The position numbers were made by a program, and so were the translations under genes. This document shows positions 1 to 5,972 of a DNA stretch of 5,972 nt, in pieces; the stretch's first letter is position 1; each line of letters begins with the position of its first letter. The notes beneath the pieces are model-generated. The model worked only from the letters and a program-made list of their open reading frames with translations, ran no database searches and had not been told where the DNA came from. Source of the DNA: Ramlibacter sp. (GTDB lineage Bacteria; Pseudomonadota; Gammaproteobacteria; Burkholderiales; Burkholderiaceae_C); the NCBI GenBank assembly GCA_021156245.1, contig JAJNBO010000332.1:1-5972 (forward strand), in the 5' to 3' direction.

Positions 1-395
1 CGCAACCGCAGACGGGTCGTCGGCTGCAGCGCATAGAAGGATTCGGCCAGCTCCATCATCGTGGACGGAGACAGGACCGTGTCGATGGCGATCGTGAACT
101 CGGCTTCCCAGCCGGTGGCCACCCGCTTGACGCGATGCGCCATGGCGTCGATGTCCTGCAGCAGTTGCTGCCCGGCGCAGAGCAGCTCGTTGCCCGCCGC
201 GGTCAGCCGGGCCTGTCGCGAGCTGCGGTCGAACAGCAGCACGTCGAGGGCGTCTTCCAGCTGGCGGATCCGGTAGGTCACGGCGCTGGGCACGAGGCCC
301 AACGCGCGGGCGGCGCCGGCGAAGCTGCCATGCTCGACCACGGCTTGCACCAGCGCGAAGGAATCAGGTGTCAGGACGTCACGCGGAGTCGTCAT
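1..395 (-). CDS. LysR-type transcriptional regulator (N-terminal part; C-terminus off the left edge)
   Basis: Reading the minus strand from the ATG at 395-393 gives 131 open codons that continue past position 1. The protein begins MTTPRDVLTPDSF. Residues about 10-70 form a typical LysR winged helix-turn-helix: GSFAGAARALGLVPSAV (23-39), TYRIRQLEDAL (40-50), LFDRSSR (54-60) and LTAAG (64-68). A linker helix follows (about 70-95), and then the start of the periplasmic-binding-protein-like effector domain (EFTIAIDTVLSP, about 99-110). Usual family length is about 300 residues, so over half is missing. The VPSAV-x-Y recognition helix recalls E. coli YhaJ, a LysR protein next to the pirin-like gene yhaK. 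The gene is divergent from a pirin-led operon, which it probably controls together with its own expression. No convincing Shine-Dalgarno sequence precedes the ATG. Family assignment is secure; the effector is unknown, with an aromatic or quinone compound a guess from context. Confidence 0.93.
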   Translation of the reverse strand, partial: MTTPRDVLTPDSFALVQAVVEHGSFAGAARALGLVPSAVTYRIRQLEDALDVLLFDRSSRQARLTAAGNELLCAGQQLLQDIDAMAHRVKRVATGWEAEFTIAIDTVLSPSTMMELAESFYALQPTTRLRL

Positions 396-409
396 GGCAA
401 CGGTAGAGG

Positions 410-424
410 TTCAAAGTTTTTGAA
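410..424. promoter_or_regulatory. Palindromic LysR-type operator (T-N11-A box)
   Basis: The sequence TTCAAAGTTTTTGAA has perfect 6-bp inverted arms (410-415 and 419-424) around a 3-bp spacer. Inside it, T411 and A423 form the T-N11-A pattern typical of LysR-family recognition sites. A further half-site-like TCAAAA lies at 433-438 and pairs as an inverted repeat with TTTTGA at 418-423. The palindrome is 15 bp upstream of the regulator's ATG and about 75 bp upstream of the pirin ATG. That fits a single site used for autoregulation and for activation of the divergent operon. Protein binding is inferred. Confidence 0.65.
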
Positions 425-469
425 TGATGCCATCAAAAGCCGAGCCTCTTCGTGACGCCTTTCACCCCG

Positions 470-475
470 TACATT
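470..475 (+). promoter_or_regulatory. Candidate -10 element for the pirin operon
   Basis: TACATT matches four of six positions of the sigma-70 -10 consensus. No good -35 hexamer lies 16-18 bp upstream, as expected for an activator-dependent promoter. A transcript starting near 482 would place the palindrome centre (417) at about -65, the usual position of a LysR recognition site, and would leave a leader of about 18 nt containing the Shine-Dalgarno sequence AAAGGA (487-492). This is a positional inference from weak motifs. Confidence 0.35.
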
Positions 476-499
476 CAGGGCCATTCAAAGGAATTCACC

Positions 500-1204
500 A
501 TGATGACCTTGCGCAAATCCCAGGAACGCGGCTTCGCCGACCATGGCTGGCTGAAGTCCTTCCACAGCTTTTCCTTTGCCGGCTACTACGACCCGGAACA
601 CATGGGTTATGGCAACCTGCGAGTGATCAACGAAGACCGCATCGCCCCGGGGACGGGCTTCGGCACGCACGGGCACCGCGACATGGAAATCATCAGCTAC
701 GTGCTGTCAGGCGAACTGGCGCACAAGGACACCCTCGGCAACGTCAAGGGCATTCCGCCGGGCGACGTGCAGCGCATGAGCGCCGGCCGCGGCGTGATGC
801 ACAGCGAGTTCAATCACGCGAAGGACCAGACGACGCACTTCCTGCAGATCTGGATCGAGCCGAACGTGACCGGCATCGACCCGGGCTACGAGCAGAAGGG
901 CTTCGCCGAGACGGAAAAGCGCGGCAAGCTGCGCCTCGTCGCCTCGCCGGACGGCTCGGACGGTTCCGTCACCATCCACGCCGATGCACGCCTGTACGCG
1001 GGCCTGTTCGATGGCGCCGAGCGCGCCACCCTGAAGCTCGACACCGCGCGGCCTGCCTATGTGCACCTGGTGCGCGGCGAGCTGACCGTCAACGGCGCGC
1101 GCCTCACCGCGGGCGACGCCGCCAAGTTGCAGGGTGAGCCGCAGCTCACGCTGTCCGAAGGGCAGGACGCCGAAGTGCTGGTGTTCGAGCTCGCCGCCCA
1201 TTGA
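500..1204 (+). CDS. Pirin family protein, YhhW-like bicupin
   Basis: This 234-residue protein matches the size of E. coli YhhW, a cytoplasmic bicupin with quercetin dioxygenase activity in vitro. The start at 500 is chosen over the upstream in-frame ATG at 452 because AAAGGA (487-492) lies 7 bp before it. With this start the four metal ligands fall at H57, H59 (THGHRDME), H101 and E103 (MHSEFNH), the numbers I recall for YhhW. Other pirin signatures are HSFSFAGYYDP (22-32), GNLRVINEDRI (38-48) and PPGDVQRMSAGRG (86-98). The second cupin half is about 140-234. All ligands are present, so metal binding is expected; the physiological substrate is unknown. It is first in a four-gene operon, with the DoxX gene 23 bp downstream, and is divergent from the LysR gene. 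In such operons pirins are usually linked to redox or quinone stress. Confidence 0.93.
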   Translation: MMTLRKSQERGFADHGWLKSFHSFSFAGYYDPEHMGYGNLRVINEDRIAPGTGFGTHGHRDMEIISYVLSGELAHKDTLGNVKGIPPGDVQRMSAGRGVMHSEFNHAKDQTTHFLQIWIEPNVTGIDPGYEQKGFAETEKRGKLRLVASPDGSDGSVTIHADARLYAGLFDGAERATLKLDTARPAYVHLVRGELTVNGARLTAGDAAKLQGEPQLTLSEGQDAEVLVFELAAH

Positions 1205-1227
1205 TCTTTCAACCAGGAGTCCTTCCC

Positions 1228-1683
1228 ATGGCAACCGTCGCTTCCCCTTCCTACGCCGCCGCCCACGACCACGCGCTGACCCCCGCGCAGAACGCGATGG
1301 CGCTGCTCGGCCGCATCCTGATCGCGGCCCTCTTCATTCCGTCGGGCTGGGGCAAGATCGCCGGCTTCTCGGGCCTGGTGGGCTACATCGCGTCCAAGGG
1401 CGTGCCACTGCCGGAAGTCTGCGCCGCCATCGCCATCGCGGTCGAACTCGGCCTGGGCATCCTGCTGCTGGTGGGCTTCAAGACCCGCTGGGTCGGCTTG
1501 CTGATGGCGATCTTCGTCATCGTGATCACGCCCATCTTCCACAACTACTGGGGCGTCGACGCCGCGCAGGTGATGGCGCAGAAGCAGAACTTCTACAAGA
1601 ACATGGCCATCGCCGGCGGACTGCTGGCGTACGCGGCCTTCGGCGCGGGCGCCTTCAGCATCGACGGCCGCCACCGCACCTGA
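1228..1683 (+). CDS. DoxX family inner-membrane protein
   Basis: This 151-residue protein has four predicted transmembrane helices at about residues 25-39, 64-83, 86-103 and 124-142, the standard DoxX layout. Family-like features are GRILIAALFIPSGWGKI (28-44), the PLPEV turn before helix 2 (60-64), ELGLGILLLVGF (73-84), the FHNYW loop motif (104-108) and KNMAIAGGLL (124-133). The first 20 residues are a soluble, alanine-rich N-terminus without a signal-peptide charge pattern. The start is set by AGGAG (1215-1219), 8 bp before the ATG at 1228; a TTG at 1201 overlapping the previous stop has no such site. DoxX proteins are associated with quinone and sulfur redox or oxidative-stress complexes, but their chemistry is poorly defined. 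E. coli YqjF, a family member, is induced through the LysR protein YhaJ. The gene sits between a pirin and a flavoprotein gene, 23 and 36 bp away, and is evidently co-transcribed. Confidence 0.92.
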   Translation: MATVASPSYAAAHDHALTPAQNAMALLGRILIAALFIPSGWGKIAGFSGLVGYIASKGVPLPEVCAAIAIAVELGLGILLLVGFKTRWVGLLMAIFVIVITPIFHNYWGVDAAQVMAQKQNFYKNMAIAGGLLAYAAFGAGAFSIDGRHRT

Positions 1684-1719
1684 CCCGACTCACCCATCGA
1701 AAACTTGCACAGGAATTTC

Positions 1720-2274
1720 ATGCCCAACGTCATCGTCGTCTACCACTCCGGCTACGGCCACACCCAGCGCATGGCGCAGTCCGTCGCCGAGGGCGCGGGC
1801 GCCCAGCTGCTCGCCATCGACGCGGAGGGCGACCTGCCCGCCGGCGGCTGGGAGCAGCTGAAGGCGGCGGACGCGATCATCTTCGGCGCTCCGACGTACA
1901 TGGGCAACGTGAGCTGGCAGTTCAAGAAGTTCGCCGACGCATCGTCCAAGCCCTGGTTCGCGCAGGAGTGGAAGGACAAGATCGCCGGCGGCTTCACCAA
2001 CAGCGCGGGCATGAGCGGCGACAAGCAGGGCGTCCTGATGTCGCTCATGACGCTGGCCACGCAGCACGGCATGCTGTGGGTGAGCCTCGGGCTGATGCCC
2101 AGCAACACCAAGGGCGCCCAGCGTGACGACGTGAACTACATCGTGGGCTACAGCGGCCCGATGGCCCAGTCCCCGTCGGATGCCGGCGCCGATGCCATGT
2201 CCGCGGGGGACCTGGAGACCGCGCGGCTGTATGGCAAGCGCGTGGCCGAGGCCGCGGCGCGCTGGGCGCGCTGA
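1720..2274 (+). CDS. Flavodoxin-fold FMN-dependent NAD(P)H:quinone reductase-like protein
   Basis: This 184-residue protein has the flavodoxin/WrbA-like fold. Strand 1 (NVIVVYHS, 3-10) runs into the FMN phosphate loop SGYGHTQRMA (10-19). The second FMN loop is GAPTYMGNVSWQFKKF (56-71). A third conserved element is GGFTNSAGMSGDKQ (90-103), followed by a helix-rich C-terminus ending LYGKRVAEAAARWAR. WrbA is about 198 residues, and its second loop is usually G-T-P-T-R-x-G-N; here it is GAPTYMGN. Membership of the wider NADPH-dependent FMN reductase/flavodoxin group is therefore clear, but the name wrbA is not justified. Members reduce quinones by two electrons, avoiding semiquinone radicals. The start at 1720 has AGGA at 1711-1714; a TTG at 1705 would come before that site. 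The stop is separated by one base from the next ATG, so it is tightly coupled to the second pirin. Confidence 0.88.
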   Translation: MPNVIVVYHSGYGHTQRMAQSVAEGAGAQLLAIDAEGDLPAGGWEQLKAADAIIFGAPTYMGNVSWQFKKFADASSKPWFAQEWKDKIAGGFTNSAGMSGDKQGVLMSLMTLATQHGMLWVSLGLMPSNTKGAQRDDVNYIVGYSGPMAQSPSDAGADAMSAGDLETARLYGKRVAEAAARWAR

Positions 2275-2275
2275 C

Positions 2276-3169
2276 ATGATCCGGCTCCAGATCGGCGGGC
2301 ACCAGAAGGACCTGGGCGGGGGCTTCCTCGTTCGCCGCTTCCTGCCGGACGCGCGCCAGCGCAGCGTGGGCCCCTTCATCTTCTTCGACCACTTCGGGCC
2401 GGCCGAGGAAAGGCCGGGGCTGAACCACGACGTGCGGCCGCATCCGCACATCGGGCTGGCGACGGTCACCTACCTCTTCGAGGGCGCGATGATGCATCGC
2501 GACAGCCTCGGCATCGAGCAGCTGATCGAGCCCGGCGCCATCAACTGGATGACGGCCGGGCGCGGCATCGTGCATTCCGAGCGCAAGCCGGACCACTTGC
2601 GCGACGTGCCCTTCGTCAACCACGGCCTGCAGCTGTGGACGGCGCTGCCGCTGGCGCACGAGGAAGCGGAGCCGTCGTTCTCGCACACGCCGGCGACGGC
2701 GATCCCGGAGCGGATGGTCGACGATGCGCGGGTGCGCGTGCTGGTGGGGCAGGCGTTCGGCCTGGCTTCGCCGGTGCCGGCGCTTTCGCGCACGCTCTAT
2801 CTCGATGTGCGGCTGCCGGCCGGCGGGCGCATGCAGTTGCCCGCCCTGGAATCCGAACTGGCGCTGTACGCCGTGGACGGGGACGTTTCGGTGGATGGCG
2901 CCGTCCTGCCGCAGCGGCAGATGGCGGTGCTTGCGGCGGGAGAGTCGGTCTGGCTGTCGAGCGCGACTGAAGCGCGCCTTGTCGTCATCGGCGGCGACCC
3001 GCTGGATGCCCCCCGGCACATGTGGTGGAACTTCGTGTCCAGCCGCAAGGAGCGCATCCTGGCCGCGAGCGAGGACTGGCAGGCCATGCGGATGGGCCGT
3101 GTTCCCAACGACGACGAGTTCATTCCGCTGCCGCCGACGCCTGCGACGCCGCCCGAGCCGCGTTCCTAA
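2276..3169 (+). CDS. Second pirin family protein (longer subfamily)
   Basis: This 297-residue bicupin has the pirin metal ligands H56 and H58 ([13 protein letters not shown]), H100 and E102 ([14 protein letters not shown]). The N-terminus [11 protein letters not shown] (14-24) followed by [11 protein letters not shown] (32-42) is typical of the longer pirins, so it belongs to a different subfamily from the 234-residue pirin at the head of the operon. The C-terminal cupin and tail contain [14 protein letters not shown] and ASEDW, ending in a proline-rich tail ([13 protein letters not shown]). The start is the ATG at 2276, one base after the TGA of the flavoprotein gene (2272-2274). No Shine-Dalgarno sequence is visible, which suggests translation by coupling to the upstream gene. 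It is last in the operon and convergent with trhO, its TAA overlapping the trhO stop. Metal binding is expected from intact ligands; the substrate is unknown, with quercetinase-like or regulatory activity both possible. Confidence 0.92.
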   Translation: MIRLQIGGHQKDLGGGFLVRRFLPDARQRSVGPFIFFDHFGPAEERPGLNHDVRPHPHIGLATVTYLFEGAMMHRDSLGIEQLIEPGAINWMTAGRGIVHSERKPDHLRDVPFVNHGLQLWTALPLAHEEAEPSFSHTPATAIPERMVDDARVRVLVGQAFGLASPVPALSRTLYLDVRLPAGGRMQLPALESELALYAVDGDVSVDGAVLPQRQMAVLAAGESVWLSSATEARLVVIGGDPLDAPRHMWWNFVSSRKERILAASEDWQAMRMGRVPNDDEFIPLPPTPATPPEPRS

Positions 3170-3170
3170 G

Positions 3171-3189
3171 GCCTGGGCTTGCCCGAGGC
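3171..3189. other. GC-rich hairpin at the convergent gene ends, no U-tract
   Basis: GCCTGGGCTTGCCCGAGGC can fold with GGG/CCC around a CTTG loop, extended by GCCT/AGGC with a one-base bulge. It starts just after the second pirin's TAA and lies within the last codons of trhO on the other strand. No run of T follows on either strand, so it is not a standard intrinsic terminator. It could slow polymerase or protect 3' ends, or may simply reflect base composition. Confidence 0.25.
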
Positions 3190-3855
3190 GGCCAGGTCCG
3201 CCGGCGCCAGTTGCTCGTCGAGCGACTGGCGCTCATCGAAAACGAAGCAGGTGCCGCGGAAATGCGCGCCACCGGTCTCCTCGAAATACTTCAGGATGCC
3301 GCCCTCGAGCTGCCAGACCTGCGGCAGGCCCGCTTCGCGCATGACGAGCGCAGCCTTCTCGCACCGGATCCCTCCTGTGCAGAAGCTCACCACGGTGCGG
3401 CCCTCCAGCTCCTGCAGGTGATCCCGCAGCGCCTGCGGGAAGTCGCTGAAGCGCGCCAGCCGCCAGTCGACGGCGCCTTCGAACGTGCCCTGGTCGACCT
3501 CGAAGCCATTGCGGGTGTCCAGCATCAGCAGCGGCCGGCCGGCGTCGTCATGTCCCTGGTCCAGCCAGCGCTTCAGCGTCATCGCATCGAGGGAAGGGGC
3601 ACGCCCGGAGGCCGGCTGGATCGCCGGATGGTTCATGCGGATGATCTCGCGCTTTCGCTTGACCAGCATGCGGCGGAAAGGGACGTCTTCGGACCAGCTT
3701 TCCTTGGCTTGCAGCTGCGCCAGCCGCGGGTCGGCGCGCAGGACGGCCAGCAGTTCGCGGACCGCCTCGGGCGCGCCGGCGATGAACAGGTTGATGCCTT
3801 CCTCGGCCAGCAGGATGGTGCCCTTGAGGCCCAGCGCCTCGGCGCGGGCGAGCAG

Positions 3856-3883
3856 CGGCTCGCGCAGCGCGGCTCGCGCAGCG
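3856..3883. repeat. Perfect 14-bp tandem duplication causing a frameshift
   Basis: CGGCTCGCGCAGCG occurs twice with no gap (3856-3869 and 3870-3883). The 14-bp periodicity extends one base on each side (3855-3884). On the minus strand it lies in the trhO codons for A-L-R-E-P, about residue 20. Fourteen is not a multiple of three, so the second copy shifts the frame. With one copy the family-typical reading [14 protein letters not shown] is recovered. Confidence 0.95.
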
Positions 3884-3960
3884 CCGCGGCATCCGGCAGC
3901 GGAACGAACAGGTAGGCGGAAACGTTGAGGACTTTGTTCACGGGGTCGGCTTCGTTGCAA

Positions 3961-3988
3961 ATGTCAAGCGGCGCGTCTTTTCTACAAT
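3961..3988 (+). promoter_or_regulatory. dnaE promoter (sigma-70 type), probably giving a leaderless mRNA
   Basis: TACAAT at 3983-3988 matches five of six positions of the -10 consensus. ATGTCA at 3961-3966 matches four of six of the -35 consensus, with a 16-bp spacer. A start point 7 bp after the -10 falls on the A of the dnaE ATG at 3995. The only G-rich stretch before the ATG (GGGG, 3989-3992) is too close to act as a ribosome binding site. The whole trhO-dnaE gap is 53 bp. Confidence 0.55.
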
Positions 3989-3994
3989 GGGGCG

Positions 3995-5972
3995 ATGTTC
4001 GTCCACCTGCGCCTGCACACCGAATTCTCCGTCGTCGACGGCACGAACCGCATCGAGGAGATCGTCAAGGCCGCGGCGGCGGATGCCCAGCCCGCGCTGG
4101 GCATGACGGACCTGAACAACCTGTTCGGCGCGATCAAGTTCTACAAGGAGGCGCGCGGCGCGGGGCTCAAGCCCGTGGTGGGCTGCGAGCTCATGCTGCA
4201 AGGCCTGGGCGCCGACGCCGCGCTGGTCACCCGCGTGGTGCTGCTGGTGCAGAACCACCAAGGCTACCTGAACCTCTGCGAGATCCTGGCCCGGGGCTGG
4301 ACAGGCAACGTCCTGCGCGCGCAGGCGGTCTGCAAGCTCGAATGGCTGCAGGAGCTGGGGCAGGGCCTCATCCTGCTGTCGGGCGCGCAGGCAGGCCCCA
4401 TCGGGCAGGCCCTGCTGCAAGGCGATGAAAGCCGCGCGGGCGAGATCGCCCTGCAGCTGGCCAGCGTCTTCCCGCACCGCTTCTACATCGAACTGCAGCG
4501 CGCCGGCCGGGCCGACGACGAGCAGCACGTGGCGGCGGCCGTGCAGCTGGCCGCGCGGCTGAAGCTGCCGGTGGTGGCGACGCATCCCGTGCAGTTCACG
4601 AAGGAAGACGACTACGAGGCGCACGAGGCGCGCGTCTGCATCTCCGAAGGTGAGATCCTGGGCAACCAGCGGCGCGTGCGCAAGTTCACCCGCGAGCAGT
4701 ACTTCAAGAGCGCCGGGCAGATGGTGACGCTGTTCGCCGACCTGCCTTCGGCGGTGGCCAACACGCTGGAGATCGCACGCCGCTGCAACCTGGTGCTGGA
4801 GCTCGGCAAGCCACGGCTGCCGAACTTCCCCACGCCCAACGGCATGCCCATCGAGGAGTACTTCCGCTTCGCCTCGCACGAGGGGCTTGAAGAGCGGCTG
4901 GTGCAGCTGTTTCCCGACCCGGCGAAGCGCGAGCAGGAGCGCCAGCGTTACGTCGACCGGCTCGAGTTCGAGATCGGCACCATCCTGAAGATGGGGTTCC
5001 CCGGCTACTTCCTGATCGTGGGCGACTTCATCAACTGGGCCAAGAAGAACGGCTGCCCGGTCGGCCCGGGCCGCGGCTCCGGCGCGGGCTCGCTGGTGGC
5101 GTACGCGCTGAAGATCACGGACCTGGACCCGCTGCAGTACAACCTGCTGTTCGAGCGTTTCCTGAACCCGGAACGCGTGTCGATGCCCGACTTCGACATC
5201 GACTTCTGCCAGGGCAACCGCGACCGCGTCATCGAGTACGTGAAGGAGAAGTACGGGCGCGACGCGGTGTCGCAGATCGCCACCTTCGGCACGATGGCGG
5301 CCCGCGCCGCGGTGCGCGACGTCGGCCGCGTGCTCGACATGAGCTACACCTTCTGCGACGGCATCAGCAAGCTGATCCCGAACAAGCCGGGCACGCACAT
5401 CACCATCGCCGACGCGCTCAAGCAGGAGCCGATCCTGGCCGAGCGCTACCAGCGCGAGGACGAGGTCAAGACGCTGCTCGACCTGGCGCAGAAGCTCGAA
5501 GGCATGACGCGCAACATCGGCATGCACGCCGGCGGCGTGCTGATCGCGCCGGGCAAGCTCACCGACTTCTGCCCGCTCTACCAGCAGCCCGGCAGCGACT
5601 CGGCCGTGAGCCAGTACGACAAGGACGACGTGGAGGCCATCGGCCTGGTGAAGTTCGACTTCCTGGGGCTGGCCACGCTGACCATCCTGGAGCTGGCGCG
5701 CGAGTTCATCGTCAAACGCCACGCCGACCAGAAGGACTTCGCCTTCGAGACCATCCCGCTGGACGACCGCCGGGTCTATGACCTGTTCTCCAAGGGCCTG
5801 ACGGAGGCGGTGTTCCAGTTCGAAAGCCGTGGCATGCAGGGCATGCTGCGCGACGCCAAGCCCAGCCGGCTTGAGGACCTGATCGCCCTGAACGCGCTCT
5901 ACCGTCCGGGCCCGATGGACCTGATTCCCACCTTCGTGGCGCGCAAGCACGGGCGCGAGCCGGTGGAGTACC
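3995..5972 (+). CDS. dnaE: DNA polymerase III alpha subunit (5' 659 codons; 3' end off the right edge)
   Basis: This is the catalytic subunit of the chromosomal replicase, which extends primers in the replisome with the epsilon proofreader and the beta clamp. The window holds 659 of an expected roughly 1,150-1,170 residues. Residues 1 to about 280 are the PHP domain (FVHLRLHTEFSVVDG, 2-16). Its first canonical HxH histidine is replaced by R6, as in other proteobacterial DnaE proteins whose PHP is thought to be catalytically inactive. The palm shows VGPGRGSGAGS (356-366) and MPDFDIDFC with D401 and D403. The third catalytic aspartate is D555 in VKFDFLGL. All three carry the same residue numbers as in E. 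coli, which supports the ATG at 3995. NIGMHAGGVLIAPG (508-521) and ALYRPGPMD, near the right end, are further conserved blocks. The reading frame is unbroken. It is the dnaE1 type rather than ImuC-like, judging by the replicative-type motifs, though the C-terminal part is not visible. Confidence 0.98.
   Translation, partial: MFVHLRLHTEFSVVDGTNRIEEIVKAAAADAQPALGMTDLNNLFGAIKFYKEARGAGLKPVVGCELMLQGLGADAALVTRVVLLVQNHQGYLNLCEILARGWTGNVLRAQAVCKLEWLQELGQGLILLSGAQAGPIGQALLQGDESRAGEIALQLASVFPHRFYIELQRAGRADDEQHVAAAVQLAARLKLPVVATHPVQFTKEDDYEAHEARVCISEGEILGNQRRVRKFTREQYFKSAGQMVTLFADLPSAVANTLEIARRCNLVLELGKPRLPNFPTPNGMPIEEYFRFASHEGLEERLVQLFPDPAKREQERQRYVDRLEFEIGTILKMGFPGYFLIVGDFINWAKKNGCPVGPGRGSGAGSLVAYALKITDLDPLQYNLLFERFLNPERVSMPDFDIDFCQGNRDRVIEYVKEKYGRDAVSQIATFGTMAARAAVRDVGRVLDMSYTFCDGISKLIPNKPGTHITIADALKQEPILAERYQREDEVKTLLDLAQKLEGMTRNIGMHAGGVLIAPGKLTDFCPLYQQPGSDSAVSQYDKDDVEAIGLVKFDFLGLATLTILELAREFIVKRHADQKDFAFETIPLDDRRVYDLFSKGLTEAVFQFESRGMQGMLRDAKPSRLEDLIALNALYRPGPMDLIPTFVARKHGREPVEY

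Larger units (their letters stand above)
3166..3941 (-). pseudogene. trhO: tRNA uridine-34 hydroxylase TrhO (UPF0176/rhodanese), frameshifted by a 14-bp duplication
   Basis: TrhO (YceA) hydroxylates wobble uridine 34 of tRNAs on the way to cmo5U-type modifications. Minus-strand translation from GTG at 3941 gives [24 protein letters not shown], then leaves frame and stops at 3633. The continuation [20 protein letters not shown] is in another frame that stays open to TAG at 3168-3166. Deleting one copy of the 14-bp repeat joins the two exactly, giving 253 residues. The restored protein has the N-terminal UPF0176 domain (about 1-95, [17 protein letters not shown] at 35-51) and a rhodanese domain (about 112-217) with the catalytic loop [11 protein letters not shown], active cysteine 183. 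The end [19 protein letters not shown] is typical. It is shorter than E. coli TrhO (about 350), lacking the extra C-terminal region. Upstream in-frame starts are absent and no clear Shine-Dalgarno sequence precedes the GTG. Everything after the lesion looks intact, so decay is recent or the change is an artefact. Confidence 0.87.

Noticed and set aside
452..499. The upstream in-frame ATG at 452 as the first pirin's start.
   Set aside because: It would add 16 non-family residues, lacks a ribosome binding site and lies upstream of the predicted transcript start.
424..1137. A 237-codon plus-strand frame overlapping the first pirin.
   Set aside because: It is a frame-shifted shadow with a run of R, P, A and G; the pirin frame has the full set of metal ligands and a proper ribosome binding site.
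2045..3019. A 324-codon minus-strand open frame opposite the flavoprotein and second pirin genes.
   Set aside because: It spans two well-supported plus-strand genes, has arginine/histidine-rich low-complexity content and no recognisable motifs.
3856..3883. Programmed ribosomal frameshifting as an explanation for the split trhO.
   Set aside because: There is no slippery heptamer, and an exact 14-bp duplication explains the shift fully.
3022..3915. A 297-codon plus-strand frame opposite trhO.
   Set aside because: It is antisense to the UPF0176/rhodanese motifs and shows no domain of its own.
3892..3960. A TTG-started version of trhO at 3960 that avoids the frameshift ([14 protein letters not shown]...).
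   Set aside because: Its first 30 or so residues are out-of-frame translation of the true N-terminus; the family-like start [13 protein letters not shown] lies in the other frame.
3942..3967. TTGACA on the minus strand (3962-3967) as a -35 for trhO.
   Set aside because: A 17-bp spacer would put the -10 across the GTG start, and no -10-like hexamer is there.
3938..5950. A 670-codon minus-strand open frame opposite dnaE.
   Set aside because: It is an antisense shadow of a GC-rich gene: rich in H, R, L, Q and V with no domain pattern, while the plus-strand frame is unmistakable DnaE.

Overview
The window is GC-rich, with codons strongly biased to G or C in the third position. It reads as chromosomal DNA of a betaproteobacterium, most likely Burkholderiales and possibly Comamonadaceae. 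That placement rests on the style of the DnaE protein, the short TrhO form, and the LysR/pirin/DoxX/flavoprotein cluster. It is an inference from recognition, not from a search. I saw no tRNA, rRNA, CRISPR array, insertion sequence or phage gene.

Left part (1-3169): a LysR-type regulator, whose C-terminal part lies off the left edge, is divergent from a tightly packed four-gene operon. The operon order is YhhW-like pirin (500-1204), DoxX-family membrane protein (1228-1683), flavodoxin-fold NAD(P)H:quinone reductase-like protein (1720-2274), and a second, different pirin (2276-3169). The 104-bp divergent gap holds a perfect 6-bp-arm palindrome containing a T-N11-A LysR box (410-424). A plausible -10 element lies at the spacing expected for LysR-type activation. 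The module resembles the Escherichia coli YhaJ system, in which a LysR protein controls pirin-like and DoxX-family (YqjF) genes in response to aromatic or quinone-like compounds. A quinone- or electrophile-responsive redox-defence role is therefore a reasonable inference, but it is not proven here.

Middle (3166-3941, minus strand): a trhO/UPF0176 rhodanese-domain tRNA U34 hydroxylase gene, convergent with the second pirin and overlapping it by 4 bp at the stop codons. As sequenced it is frameshifted near its 5' end by a perfect 14-bp tandem duplication (3856-3883). Removing one copy restores a clean 253-residue protein, so this is a recent disabling mutation, a reversible length change, or a sequence error. 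It is the most striking anomaly in the window.

Right part (3995-5972): the first 659 codons of dnaE, the DNA polymerase III alpha subunit, running off the right edge. The catalytic aspartates fall exactly at residues 401, 403 and 555, the same numbers as in E. coli. A good -10 hexamer ends 6 bp before the ATG and there is no usable Shine-Dalgarno sequence, so the transcript may be leaderless. I did not find a clearly new biological system. The strongest leads are the trhO duplication and the LysR-pirin-DoxX-reductase-pirin redox module.
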